From Streptococcus cristatus (GTDB lineage Bacteria > Bacillota > Bacilli > Lactobacillales > Streptococcaceae), in assembly GCF_003943505.1 (NCBI RefSeq), contig NZ_RJPS01000004.1:130658-178277 (forward strand): a DNA stretch of 47,620 nt, written 5' to 3'. The stretch's first letter is position 1, and the number at the start of each line of letters is the position of its first letter. Shown here in pieces: positions 36,117 through 47,424 of the stretch. Made by a program: the position numbers and the translations under genes. The notes under the pieces are model-generated. The model searched no databases. It saw nothing but the letters and a program-made list of their open reading frames with translations, and had not been told where the DNA came from.

Positions 36117-37232
36117 ATGGCTTTAACAGCAGGGATTGTTGGACTGCCTAATGTAGGCAAGTCAACTTTATTTAATGCAATTACAAAAGCAGGGGCAGAA
36201 GCTGCCAACTACCCTTTTGCGACCATTGATCCAAATGTCGGTCGGGTAGAAGTGCCAGATGCTCGTTTGGACAAATTAACAGAATTGATTAAACCTCAAA
36301 AGAAGGTTCCCACTACATTTGAGTTTACAGATATTGCTGGTATTGTAAAGGGAGCTTCAAAAGGGGAAGGTCTGGGAAATAAATTCTTGGCCAATATCCG
36401 TGAAGTGGATGCTATCGTCCATGTAGTCCGTGCCTTTGATGATGAAAATGTCATGCGGGAACAGGGTCGTGAGTCTGACTTTGTCGACCCTATGGCTGAT
36501 ATTGAGACCATCAATCTAGAGCTTATTTTGGCCGATCTGGAAAGCATTAACAAACGCTATGCGCGTGTTGAGAAGATGGCTCGTACCCAGAAGGACAAAG
36601 ACTCAGTTGCAGAATTCAATGTTTTACAAAAAATCAAGCCGGTTCTGGAAGATGGTCTGTCAGCTCGCACAATTGAGTTTACAGAAGAAGAACAAAAAAT
36701 CGTCAAAGGTCTCTTTCTCTTAACGACTAAGCCAGTTCTTTATGTGGCTAATGTCAGTGAAGATGAGGTGGCTGATCCAGACAATATTGACTATGTGAAG
36801 CAGATTCGTGAATTTGCTGCTACAGAAAATGCTGAGGTTGTTGTCATCTCAGCGCGTGCAGAGGAAGAAATTTCTGAACTAGATGATGAAGACAAGGCAG
36901 AATTTCTGGAAGCTATCGGCTTGACAGAGTCAGGTGTAGATAAATTGACACGTGCAGCCTATCATCTATTGGGACTTGGAACCTACTTTACTGCTGGTGA
37001 AAAGGAAGTCCGGGCTTGGACCTTTAAGCGTGGCATGAAAGCTCCTCAAGCAGCTGGTATTATCCACTCAGACTTTGAGAAAGGTTTCATCCGTGCAGTG
37101 ACTATGTCTTATGATGATTTAGTGAAATATGGATCTGAAAAGGCTGTAAAAGAAGCTGGACGCTTGCGTGAAGAAGGAAAAGAATATGTCGTTCAGGATG
37201 GCGATATTATGGAATTCCGCTTTAACGTGTAA
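36117..37232 (+). CDS. ychF: Redox/ribosome-associated P-loop GTPase/ATPase YchF
   Basis: Obg-family P-loop protein (YchF/EngD/OLA1), a ribosome-binding nucleotidase with ATP preference. It has 371 residues from ATG 36117 ([17 protein letters not shown]); an in-frame ATG at 36102 overlaps the ribosome binding site GGAGAAG and is not preferred. G1 is GLPNVGKST near 8-16, G3 DIAGIVKGA near 68-76, and NVSE near 200 replaces NKxD, the family hallmark for ATP use. A C-terminal TGS domain lies near 280-365. An extended -10 TGGTATAAT (36073-36081) precedes it. Two TGTAAAT copies sit at its stop codon. Confidence 0.96.
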   Translation: MALTAGIVGLPNVGKSTLFNAITKAGAEAANYPFATIDPNVGRVEVPDARLDKLTELIKPQKKVPTTFEFTDIAGIVKGASKGEGLGNKFLANIREVDAIVHVVRAFDDENVMREQGRESDFVDPMADIETINLELILADLESINKRYARVEKMARTQKDKDSVAEFNVLQKIKPVLEDGLSARTIEFTEEEQKIVKGLFLLTTKPVLYVANVSEDEVADPDNIDYVKQIREFAATENAEVVVISARAEEEISELDDEDKAEFLEAIGLTESGVDKLTRAAYHLLGLGTYFTAGEKEVRAWTFKRGMKAPQAAGIIHSDFEKGFIRAVTMSYDDLVKYGSEKAVKEAGRLREEGKEYVVQDGDIMEFRFNV

Positions 37233-37245
37233 ATTAAGTGTAAAT
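37228..37245. repeat. TGTAAAT-TAAG-TGTAAAT direct repeat at the ychF stop
   Basis: Two TGTAAAT copies (37228-37234 and 37239-37245) with an 11-base period overlap the ychF stop codon. The pattern formally matches the WalR box TGTWAH-N5-TGTWAH, but it also belongs to the TGTMAA motif family seen after other stop codons in this window. Confidence 0.5.
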
Positions 37246-37257
37246 TTAAAATACCTA

Positions 37258-37290
37258 GGTTGGAAAGAAATTTCCAGCCCTTTTGGCTTT
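37258..37290 (+). terminator. Possible terminator or attenuator between ychF and pth
   Basis: GGTTGGAAA (37258-37266) and TTTCCAGCC (37271-37279) form a nine-bp stem with one G-U pair around loop GAAA, followed by CTTTTGGCTTTT. It is weak, so read-through into pth is likely. Confidence 0.55.
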
Positions 37291-37304
37291 TATAAAGGAG
37301 TAAG

Positions 37305-37874
37305 ATGACAAAATTAATTGTTGGATTGGGGAATCCAGGAGATAAATATTTCGAAACAAAACATAATGTTGGTTTTATGTTAGTTGACAAGATGTGTAAA
37401 GAATTAAATCTAAAGTTTACAGCAGATAAGATTTTTCAAGCGGAAATTGCTTCAACTTTCTTGAATGGAGAAAAAGTCTATTTTGTAAAACCAACTACTT
37501 TTATGAATGAAAGTGGAAAAGCAGTCCATGCCTTGCTCACTTACTACGGATTGGATATAGATGACTTACTTGTTATTTATGATGATCTAGATATGGAAGT
37601 TGGGAAAATTCGTCTTCGTACCAAGGGTTCGGCTGGCGGGCACAATGGTATTAAGTCAATCATTAAACATATTGGAACACAGGAATTCAAGCGAGTAAAA
37701 ATTGGCATAGGAAGACCTAAAAATAATATGTCAGTTATTCATCATGTTTTAGGGAAATTTGATCAGGAAGACTATATCAGTATTTTAAATACATTAGACA
37801 GAGTTGACAGTGCTGTAAATCATTATTTACAAACTGAGAATTTTGAGCAGACCATGCAACAATACAATGGATAA
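37305..37874 (+). CDS. pth: Peptidyl-tRNA hydrolase
   Basis: Essential enzyme that frees tRNA from prematurely released peptidyl-tRNA. It has 189 residues. The conserved N-terminal [19 protein letters not shown] holds the catalytic His near 20, with Asn9, and Asp94 in [27 protein letters not shown] near 108-118 is the family signature. ATAAAGGAG lies upstream. It overlaps or abuts mfd, and the ychF-pth-mfd order is standard in streptococci. Confidence 0.97.
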   Translation: MTKLIVGLGNPGDKYFETKHNVGFMLVDKMCKELNLKFTADKIFQAEIASTFLNGEKVYFVKPTTFMNESGKAVHALLTYYGLDIDDLLVIYDDLDMEVGKIRLRTKGSAGGHNGIKSIIKHIGTQEFKRVKIGIGRPKNNMSVIHHVLGKFDQEDYISILNTLDRVDSAVNHYLQTENFEQTMQQYNG

Positions 37875-40800
37875 GACAATGAGACTACTTGATATATTTG
37901 GTCGAAACCGACAAATTGTAGACTGGAAGAAACAATTACAAAAGAAGACTCGGCAGTTAATGATGGGACTTTCAGCTTCGACAAAAGCTTTGGCGATTGC
38001 CAGTAGCTTAGAAGAGCAAGAGAAAATCCTAGTCATCACTTCGAGTCAAAATGAAGCAGAGCGTCTGGCTAGTGATTTGCTTTCTTTGTTGGGAGAAGAA
38101 AAAGTTTATACTTTTCTGGCAGATGATACCCCTTTGGCTGAGTTTGTTTTTTCATCTCAAGAAAAAATCTTTGCCCGATTAGAGGCCATGAAATTTTTAT
38201 CAGACAAAGAGAAGAATGGGATTCTGATCATCAACGTCGCAGCCAGTCGTTTATTCTTGCCTAAGCCTGATATTTTTAAAAAATCTGAGCTTATCCTTTC
38301 TGTTACTGAAGAATATAACCTTGACAACCTAGTAAAGTCCTTGTCAAGTAATGGTTATAAAAAGGTTTCTCAGGTTCTCAGTCAAGGAGAGTATAGTCTG
38401 AGAGGGGATATTCTAGATATTTTTGAACGCTCGGCTCAATATCCTTATCGGATAGAGTTTTTTGGAGATGAGATTGATGGCATAAGGATTTTCAATCCTG
38501 AAAATCAACTTTCTCTTGAAAATGTGGAACAGATTTTGATAGAGCCTGTTACAGATCTTCTATTGACAGAAGAAGATTATGCAAGGGGACAGAAAAATCT
38601 AGAAGCGTCCCTCTCTACGGTTATTGATCCTTCTTTAAAATCCTATTTAGAAGAAGTATTAAGCTCTGTTAGCGAGCAATCTCATCATGCAGATATTCGC
38701 AAATTTCTTTCCTTCTTTTATAAGAAAGAATGGACTATTTTAGACTATCTACCAACTCACACTCCTATATTTTTTGATGATTTTCAAAAGATAATGGACA
38801 AGCATGCCCAGTTTGAATTAGAAGTTGCCAATATCTTGACAGATGATTTACAAAATAGTAAAGCACTGTCAAATCAACAATACTTTGCAAATAACTATCA
38901 GGACTATCGTAAATATAAACCTGCTACATTTTTTTCTAACTTCCACAAAGGCTTAGGAAATCTAAAATTTGATGCACTTTATCAATTCAATCAATATCCA
39001 ATGCAGGAATTCTTTAGTCAGTTTCCTCTTTTAAAAGAAGAAATCAATCGCTTTAGGAAATCAGACTATACGGTAGTCTTGCAGGCAAATTCAGCCTCAA
39101 GTTTACAAAGTTTACATAAAACTTTACAGGATTATGAGATTCATTTAGATTACATCAAGGACAAAGACATCCATGACAAAGCTGTCCAGCTCATAGAAGG
39201 AAATCTAGTTCAAGGATTTAATTTTGTTGATGAAAAAATCGTTTTGATTACTGAACATGAGATGATTCAGAAAAAAATCAAACGTAGGATTCGTCGTCAA
39301 AATATTTCTAATGCTGAAAGGCTGAAAGACTATAATGAGTTGGAAAAAGGCGACTATGTGGTTCATAATATCCACGGTATTGGTCGCTATTTAGGAATTG
39401 AAACGATTGAAGTTTCAGGAGTTCATCGGGATTATTTGACGATTCAGTATCAAAATGCGGATCGTATCTCCATTCCGGTGGATCAAATCAACCTTCTGTC
39501 TAAATATGTAGCTAGCGATGGAAAAGCACCTAAAATTAACAAGTTAAATGATGGGCGTTTCCAAAAAACGAAGCAAAAAGTACAACATCAGGTTGAAGAC
39601 ATTGCCGATGACCTTATTAAATTATATGCAGAGCGTAGTCAATTAAAAGGTTTCCAATTTTCTAGTGACGACCAGTATCAAGTAGAGTTTGACAATGCCT
39701 TTCCGTATGTGGAAACAGATGATCAACTCAGAAGCATCCAGGAAATCAAGAAGGATATGGAGAGCGATCGTCCTATGGATCGCCTCTTGGTTGGCGATGT
39801 TGGTTTTGGGAAGACAGAGGTGGCTATGAGGGCTGCTTTTAAGGCTGTCAACGATCATAAACAGGTGGCTATCTTGGTTCCGACCACTGTTTTAGCTCAG
39901 CAACACTACACAAACTTTAAAGAACGTTTCAATGATTTTGCCGTAAATGTCGATGTTCTCAGCCGTTTTAGAAGCAAAGGGGAGCAAAAAGAAACTCTGG
40001 AAAAGTTGGAAAAAGGGCAGATTGATATTATTATCGGTACCCATCGCCTCCTATCAGCAGATGTGAAATTCTCCGATTTGGGACTACTGGTGATAGATGA
40101 AGAGCAGCGTTTCGGTGTCAAGCATAAGGAAAAGTTAAAGGAACTAAAAAAGAAGGTTGATGTTCTGACCTTGACGGCTACTCCTATTCCAAGAACCCTT
40201 CATATGTCGATGCTAGGGATTCGAGATTTATCGGTTATTGAAACACCACCGACAAATCGATATCCAGTCCAAACCTATGTTTTAGAGAATAATAGGACAG
40301 TTGTTCGGGATGCGGTTTTACGTGAAATAGACCGAGGCGGACAAGTTTACTACCTTTACAATAAAGTTGACACCATTGAGCACAAAGTTTCAGAATTAAA
40401 AGAGTTGATTCCAGAGGCTTCAATTGGTTATGTTCATGGACAGATGACAGAGGTGCGTTTAGAAAATACCTTACTAGACTTTGTTAATGGCGAATATGAT
40501 ATTTTAGTCACGACAACGATCATCGAAACAGGTGTCGATATTCCAAATGCAAATACTCTCTTTATCGAAAATGCTGACCACATGGGTCTGTCAACCTTGT
40601 ATCAACTTCGTGGTCGAGTTGGCCGCAGCAATCGAATCGCTTATGCCTATCTTATGTATCGGCCAGATAAAACTCTAACTGAAGTTTCAGAAAAAAGACT
40701 GGAAGCCATTAAAGGATTTACCGAGTTGGGATCTGGATTTAAGATTGCGATGAGGGATTTGTCTATCCGAGGAGCGGGAAACATTTTAGGAAGTTCACAG

Positions 40801-41370
40801 TCTGGTTTCATTGATTCTGTAGGATTTGAAATGTATTCTCAACTTTTGGAAGAGGCCATTGCTAAGAAGCAAGGTAAGGAAACCAAGCGCCAAAAAAGCA
40901 ATGCTGAAATCAATCTTCAAATTGATGCCTATCTTCCAAGTGATTATATTTCTGATGAACGTCAAAAAATTGAGGTTTACAAGAGAATTCGTGATATTGA
41001 CAAACGTGTAAACTATGAACATCTGCAAGATGAATTGATTGACCGTTTTGGAGAATATCCGGACGTAGTGGCTTACCTATTAGAGATTGGCTTAGTCAAG
41101 TCCTATCTTGATCAGGCTTTTGTTGCACTTGCTGAGCGGAAGCAAGAGTCTGTCATTATTCGTTTTGAAAAAATCTCTCAGCAAATTTATCTGACCCAGG
41201 ATTATTTTGAAGCTTTGTCAGCGACAAATCTAAAAGCTCGAATTGGAGAGCAGCAAGGCTTGATTGAAGTCATTTTTGATGTTCGGAATAAAAAAGATTT
41301 CGAGATTTTGGAAAACTTGCTGAACTTTGGTGAAAAACTGGTAGAAATCAAGAATCGAAAAGCTGAATAA
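37867..41370 (+). CDS. mfd: Transcription-repair coupling factor Mfd
   Basis: DNA translocase that removes stalled RNA polymerase and recruits UvrA. It has 1167 residues from ATG 37867, which overlaps the pth stop; ATG 37879 (MRLLDIFG, 1163 residues) is equally possible, and an open frame from 37843 is not favoured. Domains: UvrB-like N-terminal region (about 1-330), RNAP-interaction domain ([18 protein letters not shown] near 495-512) and RecG-like helicase. The helicase has Walker [11 protein letters not shown] near 640, the DEEQ box (VIDEEQRFG near 745), TATPIPRT near 772 and LRGRVGRS near 920. The C-terminal TRCF domain follows. Confidence 0.96.
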   Translation: MDKTMRLLDIFGRNRQIVDWKKQLQKKTRQLMMGLSASTKALAIASSLEEQEKILVITSSQNEAERLASDLLSLLGEEKVYTFLADDTPLAEFVFSSQEKIFARLEAMKFLSDKEKNGILIINVAASRLFLPKPDIFKKSELILSVTEEYNLDNLVKSLSSNGYKKVSQVLSQGEYSLRGDILDIFERSAQYPYRIEFFGDEIDGIRIFNPENQLSLENVEQILIEPVTDLLLTEEDYARGQKNLEASLSTVIDPSLKSYLEEVLSSVSEQSHHADIRKFLSFFYKKEWTILDYLPTHTPIFFDDFQKIMDKHAQFELEVANILTDDLQNSKALSNQQYFANNYQDYRKYKPATFFSNFHKGLGNLKFDALYQFNQYPMQEFFSQFPLLKEEINRFRKSDYTVVLQANSASSLQSLHKTLQDYEIHLDYIKDKDIHDKAVQLIEGNLVQGFNFVDEKIVLITEHEMIQKKIKRRIRRQNISNAERLKDYNELEKGDYVVHNIHGIGRYLGIETIEVSGVHRDYLTIQYQNADRISIPVDQINLLSKYVASDGKAPKINKLNDGRFQKTKQKVQHQVEDIADDLIKLYAERSQLKGFQFSSDDQYQVEFDNAFPYVETDDQLRSIQEIKKDMESDRPMDRLLVGDVGFGKTEVAMRAAFKAVNDHKQVAILVPTTVLAQQHYTNFKERFNDFAVNVDVLSRFRSKGEQKETLEKLEKGQIDIIIGTHRLLSADVKFSDLGLLVIDEEQRFGVKHKEKLKELKKKVDVLTLTATPIPRTLHMSMLGIRDLSVIETPPTNRYPVQTYVLENNRTVVRDAVLREIDRGGQVYYLYNKVDTIEHKVSELKELIPEASIGYVHGQMTEVRLENTLLDFVNGEYDILVTTTIIETGVDIPNANTLFIENADHMGLSTLYQLRGRVGRSNRIAYAYLMYRPDKTLTEVSEKRLEAIKGFTELGSGFKIAMRDLSIRGAGNILGSSQSGFIDSVGFEMYSQLLEEAIAKKQGKETKRQKSNAEINLQIDAYLPSDYISDERQKIEVYKRIRDIDKRVNYEHLQDELIDRFGEYPDVVAYLLEIGLVKSYLDQAFVALAERKQESVIIRFEKISQQIYLTQDYFEALSATNLKARIGEQQGLIEVIFDVRNKKDFEILENLLNFGEKLVEIKNRKAE

Positions 41371-41458
41371 ACATTACAATTCGGTAAAATTTCAGCTTTT
41401 AAGCTTTGTTTCTTTCAAAAGAATGATAGAATATTAAGAGAAAATCGAGGAAAAGACT

Positions 41459-41725
41459 ATGAGATTAGACAAATATTTAAAGGTATCACGCATTATCAAG
41501 CGACGCCCTGTAGCTAAAGAGGTTGCAGATAAAGGCCGTATCAAGGTAAATGGAATCCTGGCAAAAAGTTCGACAGATTTGAAAATCAATGATCAAATTG
41601 AAGTTCGTTTTGGCAATAAGCTACTAACAGTGCGGGTTCTTGAGATGAAAGACAGCACTAAAAAAGAAGATGCTGCTAAAATGTATGAAATTATCAGTGA
41701 GACAAGGATTGAAGAAAATGTCTAG
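41459..41725 (+). CDS. rqcP: S4-domain ribosome quality-control factor RqcP (YabO)
   Basis: An 88-residue S4-domain protein ([32 protein letters not shown]..., S4 fold about 1-65). RqcP works with RqcH on stalled 50S-peptidyl-tRNA complexes during alanine tailing in Bacillus. The gene keeps the pth-mfd-yabO-divIC order of Bacillus. A -10-like TAGAAT lies near 41428 with GAGGAAA before the ATG. Its end overlaps divIC by eight bases. Confidence 0.92.
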   Translation: MRLDKYLKVSRIIKRRPVAKEVADKGRIKVNGILAKSSTDLKINDQIEVRFGNKLLTVRVLEMKDSTKKEDAAKMYEIISETRIEENV

Positions 41726-42086
41726 AAATATTGTTCAAATAAATAATCGCTTTATCCAAGATGAAAATCAGCGTCGCAGATACCTCGATGAGGAGCGTCG
41801 GAAGCGAAATCGTTTTATGGGATGGGTTCTAATTTTAGTTATGCTACTTTTTATCCTTCCAGCCTATAATTTATACCAGAGCTACGAAACTTTACTTAAT
41901 CGCCGTGCTCAATATGCACAACTACAAAAAAAATATGAAAAACTAGGTGAAGATAAGGAATATCAGTCTGATATTGCGACCAAGTTGAAAGATGACAGCT
42001 ACGCTGCTAAATATGCTCGTGCCAAGTATTCTTTTTCAAAAGAAGGAGAATACATTTACACAACACCAGATTTATTACCACAATAA
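41718..42086 (+). CDS. divIC: Septum formation initiator DivIC (FtsB family)
   Basis: Bitopic division protein of 122 residues that forms the DivIB-DivIC-FtsL complex at the septum. It has a cytoplasmic basic N-terminus, a membrane segment ([21 protein letters not shown], about 34-54), then an extracellular coiled coil (about 56-85). ATG 41718 ([10 protein letters not shown]) is used; the frame is open upstream inside rqcP but the first residues there are the shadow of that gene. It overlaps rqcP by eight bases and is followed two bases later by the small ORF. Confidence 0.93.
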   Translation: MSRNIVQINNRFIQDENQRRRYLDEERRKRNRFMGWVLILVMLLFILPAYNLYQSYETLLNRRAQYAQLQKKYEKLGEDKEYQSDIATKLKDDSYAAKYARAKYSFSKEGEYIYTTPDLLPQ

Positions 42087-42088
42087 TC

Positions 42089-42217
42089 ATGGAAAATTTA
42101 CTTCAAAATATAGAGAAATTTTTATCTTTTTCGGATGAAAAACTAGCAGAATTATCCGAAAAGAATCAAGCTTTAAAACTTCAAGAAACAAAAAAGGAAA
42201 GGGGAGGTCATGCGTAA
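42089..42217 (+). CDS. Small conserved streptococcal protein (SP_0009-like)
   Basis: A 42-residue ORF (MENLLQNIEKFLSFSDEKLA...) that starts two bases after divIC and overlaps the next start by eight bases. It is acidic and helical with many Leu, Glu and Lys and no membrane segment. A similar short gene lies at the same position in Streptococcus pneumoniae (SP_0009, from memory). The eight-base overlap and its place in the operon argue that it is translated. Function unknown; position suggests a link with division or wall synthesis. Confidence 0.8.
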   Translation: MENLLQNIEKFLSFSDEKLAELSEKNQALKLQETKKERGGHA

Positions 42218-43493
42218 GTTACTTTTGCTGATATTTTTACTGCCAGCCTTATGGAGCAGTCAGACAGTAATCAGTACTGAAAAGGAACTTGTTTTAGACG
42301 AAGAAGAAAAGTATCAGCTGACAGGTACAGCTTATGGCCGTTACCATATGAGTATCCCTACAAATCCTAATGTTTATGAAGAAACGCCTACTTTTACGGA
42401 TGCTACTTTGACTAAGGTAGCTGGGAAACTTCTGCCAGATCAGCCACTACAGCTGACAGAGTTGCACGTGAATGAAGCTGGGATTCCTATCTTTAAATTA
42501 AAGAATGGCCAGTTTGTAATTGCAGATAAGAATAGCATTTATGAGGATACGGTTCAGTCTATCACAGATGTTAAACAGGAAAGATGGCTGGTCCCTAACT
42601 ATGTGCTCTACGATACTATCCCGATCAATTCTTCTAAAAAGATTGCAGCTAAACTACCTGCTTATAGCAAAGTAAAGGTAGTACAAATTGTTCAAACAGC
42701 TAAGGGAGAATACGCTAAAATTGAAGGTCAAGGTTGGGTTTCTGTTGATTTTCTTTCCCAAGAAGATAATCGAATGGAAAAAGTTCAGGAGCTTTTAAAT
42801 TCTAAGTACAAAAAAGCTGACTTTTCAATTTATGTAAAACAGCTAGACACGGGCAAAGAAGCAGGAATTAATCCAGATCAACAAATGTACTCAGCCAGTG
42901 TGACGAAAATTCCTTATCTTTATTATGCGCAGGAGCAACTGAACAATCATACCATTTCCTTGGATAAAAAGTTTAAATATACAGCGGCTGTCAATGATTT
43001 TGCAGGTGCCTATGACCCTGAGGGAAGCGGTAGTATTTCCAAATCAGCAAATGATAAGGAATATTCTGTGCAGGACTTAATCAATGGTGTAGCAAAAGAG
43101 TCGGATAATGTGGCCCACAATATCCTTGCCTACTATACAAGCAATCAATCTGATAGCAAATTTCAAAATACTATTGAAAAAATTGCGGGCAAGAAGTGGG
43201 ATGTGGAAAGCAGACAAGCTTCAGCTCGAATGGCAGGCAATGTTATGGAAGCTATTTATGAGCAAAATGGCATGATTATTGATGCCTTATCTCAGACAAA
43301 TTATGATAATCAGCGAATTTCTAAAAACATCAATGTAAAAGTTGCTCATAAAATCGGTGATGCTTACGACTTCAAGCACGATGTCGCTATTGTGTATGCG
43401 GATTCGCCATTTATCATTGCAATTCTTACGAACAATTCGGATTACGATACAATTTCTAAAATCGCAGATGATGTGTACGGAGTTCTGAAATGA
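42210..43493 (+). CDS. Exported serine hydrolase, class A beta-lactamase-like
   Basis: A 427-residue exported protein with a signal peptide (about 1-18). The N-terminal part contains SH3-like repeats (about 60-190). The C-terminal penicillin-recognizing fold has the SxxK motif SVTK near 230-233, SDN in KESDNVAHN near 297, and a KTG-equivalent KIG in VAHKIGDAYD near 390. The motifs suggest an active serine hydrolase, maybe a DD-peptidase-like or scaffold protein rather than a beta-lactamase. It is the SP_0010-like gene between divIC and tilS. AAGGGGAGG ahead of the ATG is a strong ribosome binding site inside the upstream small ORF. It overlaps tilS by four bases. Confidence 0.88.
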   Translation: MRKLLLLIFLLPALWSSQTVISTEKELVLDEEEKYQLTGTAYGRYHMSIPTNPNVYEETPTFTDATLTKVAGKLLPDQPLQLTELHVNEAGIPIFKLKNGQFVIADKNSIYEDTVQSITDVKQERWLVPNYVLYDTIPINSSKKIAAKLPAYSKVKVVQIVQTAKGEYAKIEGQGWVSVDFLSQEDNRMEKVQELLNSKYKKADFSIYVKQLDTGKEAGINPDQQMYSASVTKIPYLYYAQEQLNNHTISLDKKFKYTAAVNDFAGAYDPEGSGSISKSANDKEYSVQDLINGVAKESDNVAHNILAYYTSNQSDSKFQNTIEKIAGKKWDVESRQASARMAGNVMEAIYEQNGMIIDALSQTNYDNQRISKNINVKVAHKIGDAYDFKHDVAIVYADSPFIIAILTNNSDYDTISKIADDVYGVLK

Positions 43494-44764
43494 TTGATCA
43501 GAAGTTTCGCAAGCAAGTGCAGGAAAAGCGGTATTTTCAAAATCATCGAAAAGTGCTGGTAGCAGTTTCTGGTGGCTTGGATTCGATGACTTTGTTCCAT
43601 CTTTTGTACCAAAACAGGGAAGAGCTAGAGATTGAACTGGGGATAGCGCATGTCAACCACAAGCAACGTCCAGAGTCAAATATGGAAGAAAAAGAGCTGT
43701 CAAATTTTGCCCAGAAACTTGGTGTGAAATTTTTCAGCTCAAATTTTTCTGGTGATTTTTCTGAGGAAAAAGCTCGGCGATTTCGCTATCATTTTTTTGA
43801 AGAAATCATGCTGGCAGAAGGCTACACGGCCTTGGTAACGGCTCACCATGCTGATGATCAGGCCGAGACGGTGTTTATGAGGTTAATAAGAGGAGCAAGG
43901 CTGCGACACTTGTCTGGAATGACAGAGGTTCAACCCTTTGCAAACGGGGAATTAATCCGACCTCTACTTTATTTTCATAAGCAAGACTTTCCTGATATTT
44001 TGTATTTTGAAGACGAGAGCAATTTTCAAAATGACTATCTCAGAAATCGGATCCGTAATCTCTATCTTCCCAATCTTGAAAAGGAAAATCCACGCTTTAA
44101 GGATTCTCTGATTTCTTTAGGGAAAGAGGTTGAGGATTTACAGACAGCTTTGTCTCATCTGACGCAGGGATTGGACATTACAAATCTTGAAGTGTTTGAG
44201 CAACAAATTCCAGAAGTGCAAAATTTTCTCCTGCAGGAATATTTAAAGAAATTTCCTTCATTAAATATAAATAAAAAGCAATTTGAAGAAATCTTAGGAA
44301 TCTTACGAACCAAGGCTAATTATATCCACCCTTTAAAGGATAGATATGAGTTGGTGAAGGATTATAAGCATTTTGAAATCAGAAAAATCAGTCGTAAGTC
44401 TGATTTGAAAGTGGAGTCAATTCTGTTAGAATGTGGTAATCTACTTCAATTTGGAGAGTATCAATTCTCATTTGGCTCTCCTTTGGAGGGTGAAAATGTT
44501 CAAGCGATTGCTGTTTCACGTGAAACACCACTTCTTTTACGTCACAGAAAAACAGGTGATTATCTTCGTTTGAAAGGACATCACAAAAAACTTCGTCGGC
44601 TATTCATTGATAAAAAAATTCCATTTGAGGAACGAGAAAAAGCGATTGTTGTTGAGCAAAATCAGCAGATCTTGGCAATTGTAAATATCGCTATCAGTGA
44701 TTTGAGTAAGGAATTAAAAAGTGATATAATGAGTACTGTACTTTATATTCAGAAAATTAGATAG
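43490..44764 (+). CDS. tilS: tRNA(Ile)-lysidine synthetase
   Basis: Adds lysine to C34 of the CAU anticodon of minor tRNA-Ile so that it reads AUA. It has 424 residues. The PP-loop is [12 protein letters not shown] near 23-34, followed by AHVNHKQR near 55 and [19 protein letters not shown] near 123-141. C-terminal TilS-specific domains carry [20 protein letters not shown] near 365. It overlaps the hydrolase gene by ATGA. It contains a perfect parS site (44512-44527), read as VSRET. It is essential in most bacteria. Confidence 0.96.
   Translation: MIDQKFRKQVQEKRYFQNHRKVLVAVSGGLDSMTLFHLLYQNREELEIELGIAHVNHKQRPESNMEEKELSNFAQKLGVKFFSSNFSGDFSEEKARRFRYHFFEEIMLAEGYTALVTAHHADDQAETVFMRLIRGARLRHLSGMTEVQPFANGELIRPLLYFHKQDFPDILYFEDESNFQNDYLRNRIRNLYLPNLEKENPRFKDSLISLGKEVEDLQTALSHLTQGLDITNLEVFEQQIPEVQNFLLQEYLKKFPSLNINKKQFEEILGILRTKANYIHPLKDRYELVKDYKHFEIRKISRKSDLKVESILLECGNLLQFGEYQFSFGSPLEGENVQAIAVSRETPLLLRHRKTGDYLRLKGHHKKLRRLFIDKKIPFEEREKAIVVEQNQQILAIVNIAISDLSKELKSDIMSTVLYIQKIR
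44512..44527. other. parS site, perfect
   Basis: TGTTTCACGTGAAACA, identical to the ymfH site and in the same reading frame (VSRET), lies within tilS about 10.7 kb right of the origin. Confidence 0.95.
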
Positions 44765-44772
44765 GTAAAATT

Positions 44773-45315
44773 ATGCTAGAACAAGATATTAAAAAAATAT
44801 TGGTTTCTCATGAGGAAATCGTAGCAGCGGCAAAAGAAATGGGCCAACAGCTGACAGTAGACTATCAAGGTAAAAAGCCTATTTTTGTAGGAATTTTGAA
44901 GGGTTCAGTTCCTTTTATCGCCGAATTAATCAAACACGTGGATACAGATATTGAATTAGATTTTATGCTGGTGTCTAGTTACCATGGCGGTACAACTAGT
45001 AGTGGTGTGATTAATATTATCAAAGATATTGATCAAGATATTACTGGTCGTGATATTCTTTTTGTCGAAGATATTATCGATACTGGCCAAACTTTGAAGA
45101 ATTTGTGTAATTTGTTCAAAGAAAGAAATGCAGCATCTGTAAAAATTGCTACGTTGTTGGATAAGCCAGAAGGACGCATTGTTGACATTGAGGCAGACTA
45201 CACTTGCTTTACAATTCCAAATGAATTTGTGGTAGGTTATGGACTGGATTATGATGAGTATTACCGTAATCTTCCTTATGTAGGTGTCTTGAAAGAAGAA
45301 GTTTATACAAAATAA
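44773..45315 (+). CDS. hpt: Hypoxanthine-guanine phosphoribosyltransferase
   Basis: Purine salvage enzyme that makes IMP and GMP from hypoxanthine or guanine plus PRPP. It has 180 residues. The PRPP-binding motif is [14 protein letters not shown] near 95-108. The flexible loop motif [11 protein letters not shown] lies near 71-81 and the C-terminal [21 protein letters not shown] closes the active site. The order tilS-hpt-ftsH is the classic Firmicute arrangement. It lies eight bases after tilS. Confidence 0.97.
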   Translation: MLEQDIKKILVSHEEIVAAAKEMGQQLTVDYQGKKPIFVGILKGSVPFIAELIKHVDTDIELDFMLVSSYHGGTTSSGVINIIKDIDQDITGRDILFVEDIIDTGQTLKNLCNLFKERNAASVKIATLLDKPEGRIVDIEADYTCFTIPNEFVVGYGLDYDEYYRNLPYVGVLKEEVYTK

Positions 45316-45332
45316 AGGTTTACTAGATATAA

Positions 45333-47303
45333 ATGAAAAATAAACAAAATAATGGTTTTATAAAAAATCCTTTTCTCTATATTCTAATTATTGTAGTCCT
45401 TGTTACAGGCTTTCAGTATTTCTTTACAGGAAATGCGACAGGTCGTAGCCAGCAAATCAACTACAGTCAATTAGTGAAAGAAATCCAAAATAATAATGTT
45501 ACGGAGATGAGCTACCAGCCAAATGGTAGTATTATCGAGGTATCGGGTACTTACAAAAAACCTAAAGAATCAAAAGATACGACAGGAATCCTGTTTTTCA
45601 GTCCGGAAATTTCAAAAGTTAGCAGATTTACCAGTGTTGTGTTGCCATCAGATACAACAGTTTCTGATTTGCAAAAGCTAGCTGCTGAGCATGAAACAGA
45701 GGTGACTATTAAGCGTGAAAGCTCCAGTGGAATGTGGATTAATCTTTTGATTTCCTTGGTTCCATTTATCATCATTGCCTTCATTTTTATGTCTATGATG
45801 AATCAAGGTGGCGGTGGCGGTGCCCGTGGCGCTATGAATTTTGGACGCAATAAAGCTCGTGCTGCTAATAAAGAAGATATCAAAGTACGCTTCTCAGATG
45901 TTGCTGGTGCAGAAGAGGAAAAACAAGAACTTGTTGAAGTTGTTGAATTTCTAAAAGATCCAAAACGTTATACAAAGCTGGGTGCTCGCATTCCAGCAGG
46001 TGTTCTTTTGGAAGGCCCTCCGGGGACTGGTAAGACCTTGCTTGCTAAGGCAGTTGCTGGTGAAGCAGGTGTTCCTTTCTTTAGCATCTCAGGTTCTGAC
46101 TTTGTTGAAATGTTCGTTGGTGTCGGAGCAAGCCGTGTTCGTTCTTTATTTGAAGATGCGAAAAAAGCAGCGCCTGCAATTATCTTTATCGATGAAATTG
46201 ATGCTGTTGGTCGTCAGCGTGGTGTTGGCCTCGGTGGCGGTAATGATGAACGGGAACAAACACTCAATCAACTCTTGATTGAAATGGATGGTTTTGAGGG
46301 CAATGAAGGAATTATCGTAATTGCTGCGACAAACCGTTCAGATGTTCTTGATCCAGCCCTTCTACGTCCAGGTCGTTTTGACAGAAAAGTTTTGGTCGGC
46401 CGTCCTGATGTGAAGGGTCGGGAAGCTATTCTTCGTGTTCATGCTAAGAATAAACCATTGGCTAAAAACGTTGATTTGAAATTAGTTGCCCAACAGACAC
46501 CTGGTTTTGTTGGTGCTGATTTGGAAAACGTCTTGAATGAAGCTGCTTTAGTTGCTGCTCGTCGTAACAAAAAAGTCATCGATGCCGATGATATTGATGA
46601 AGCAGAAGACAGAGTAATCGCAGGACCATCTAAGAAAGATAAAACCGTTTCAGAGCGCGATCGTCAGATTGTCGCTTACCATGAAGCGGGGCATACGATT
46701 GTCGGACTTGTTTTGTCCAACGCGCGTGTCGTACACAAGGTAACCATTGTACCTCGTGGTCGTGCTGGCGGATATATGATTGCCCTGCCTAAAGAAGACC
46801 AAATGCTTCTGTCTAAAGAAGACATGAAAGAGCAATTGGCTGGTCTCATGGGTGGTCGTGTAGCTGAAGAGATCATCTTTAATGTGCAAACAACAGGGGC
46901 TTCAAATGACTTTGAACAAGCTACACAAATGGCGCGTGCAATGGTCACTGAGTACGGTATGAGTGAAAAACTTGGCCCAGTTCAATATGAAGGTAATCAT
47001 GCTATGTTTGGCGCAGCTAGTCCGCAAAAATCAATTTCAGAGCAAACAGCCTATGAAATTGATGAGGAAGTACGTTCATTATTAAATGAAGCACGAAACA
47101 AAGCAGCTGAGATCATTCAAGCAAATCGTGAAACCCACAAATTGATTGCTGAAGCGCTCCTTAAATATGAAACGCTTGATAGCACTCAAATTAAATCTCT
47201 CTATGAAACAGGCCAGATGCCGGAAGAGTCTGAAAAAGACTTAGAACGAGAAGCACATGCCCTTTCTTATGATGAAATTAAGTCCAAAATGGAAGAAAAA
47301 TGA
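45333..47303 (+). CDS. ftsH: ATP-dependent zinc metalloprotease FtsH
   Basis: Membrane-bound AAA+ protease for quality control and regulated proteolysis. It has 656 residues: a membrane segment (about 10-28), an extracytoplasmic domain (about 30-130), a second membrane segment ([16 protein letters not shown], about 137-155), and an AAA domain with Walker A GPPGTGKT near 229-236 and SRH near 325-345. Zinc protease motif HEAGH lies near 450-454. Short Gly-rich and acidic ends are normal. No good Shine-Dalgarno sequence lies at standard spacing before ATG 45333; an AAAGG lies about 14 bases upstream. A strong terminator follows. Confidence 0.97.
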   Translation: MKNKQNNGFIKNPFLYILIIVVLVTGFQYFFTGNATGRSQQINYSQLVKEIQNNNVTEMSYQPNGSIIEVSGTYKKPKESKDTTGILFFSPEISKVSRFTSVVLPSDTTVSDLQKLAAEHETEVTIKRESSSGMWINLLISLVPFIIIAFIFMSMMNQGGGGGARGAMNFGRNKARAANKEDIKVRFSDVAGAEEEKQELVEVVEFLKDPKRYTKLGARIPAGVLLEGPPGTGKTLLAKAVAGEAGVPFFSISGSDFVEMFVGVGASRVRSLFEDAKKAAPAIIFIDEIDAVGRQRGVGLGGGNDEREQTLNQLLIEMDGFEGNEGIIVIAATNRSDVLDPALLRPGRFDRKVLVGRPDVKGREAILRVHAKNKPLAKNVDLKLVAQQTPGFVGADLENVLNEAALVAARRNKKVIDADDIDEAEDRVIAGPSKKDKTVSERDRQIVAYHEAGHTIVGLVLSNARVVHKVTIVPRGRAGGYMIALPKEDQMLLSKEDMKEQLAGLMGGRVAEEIIFNVQTTGASNDFEQATQMARAMVTEYGMSEKLGPVQYEGNHAMFGAASPQKSISEQTAYEIDEEVRSLLNEARNKAAEIIQANRETHKLIAEALLKYETLDSTQIKSLYETGQMPEESEKDLEREAHALSYDEIKSKMEEK

Positions 47304-47321
47304 GAGGTGCTTTTCTAATTG

Positions 47322-47365
47322 AAATAGCTTGATTACCAATTGGGTAATCAGGCTATTTTTTATTA
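47322..47365 (+). terminator. Terminator after ftsH
   Basis: AAATAGC-TTGATTACC (47322-47337) pairs with GGTAATCA-GGCTATTT (47343-47358) with one mismatch and a short loop, followed by a T run. Confidence 0.85.
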
Positions 47366-47373
47366 TATAAAGT

Positions 47374-47403
47374 CTAACATGTTCCAAAAAGTCCCTGAGA
47401 TGT
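47374..47403 (-). promoter_or_regulatory. Possible ComE box, inverted relative to comX
   Basis: On the minus strand ACATCTCAG (plus 47395-47403), 12 bases, ACATGTTAG (plus 47374-47382). These match the comC ACATTTCAG repeats at 8 of 9 and 7 of 9 with identical spacing, but point away from comX. It may be a chance match. Confidence 0.4.
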
Positions 47404-47424
47404 CGAAAAATTTTGCGTTAGGAA

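Noticed and set aside
39100..39130. Repeated TTTACA motifs inside mfd
   Set aside because: They lie within a well-conserved coding stretch ([11 protein letters not shown]) and are explained by codon use; they lack the dyad geometry.
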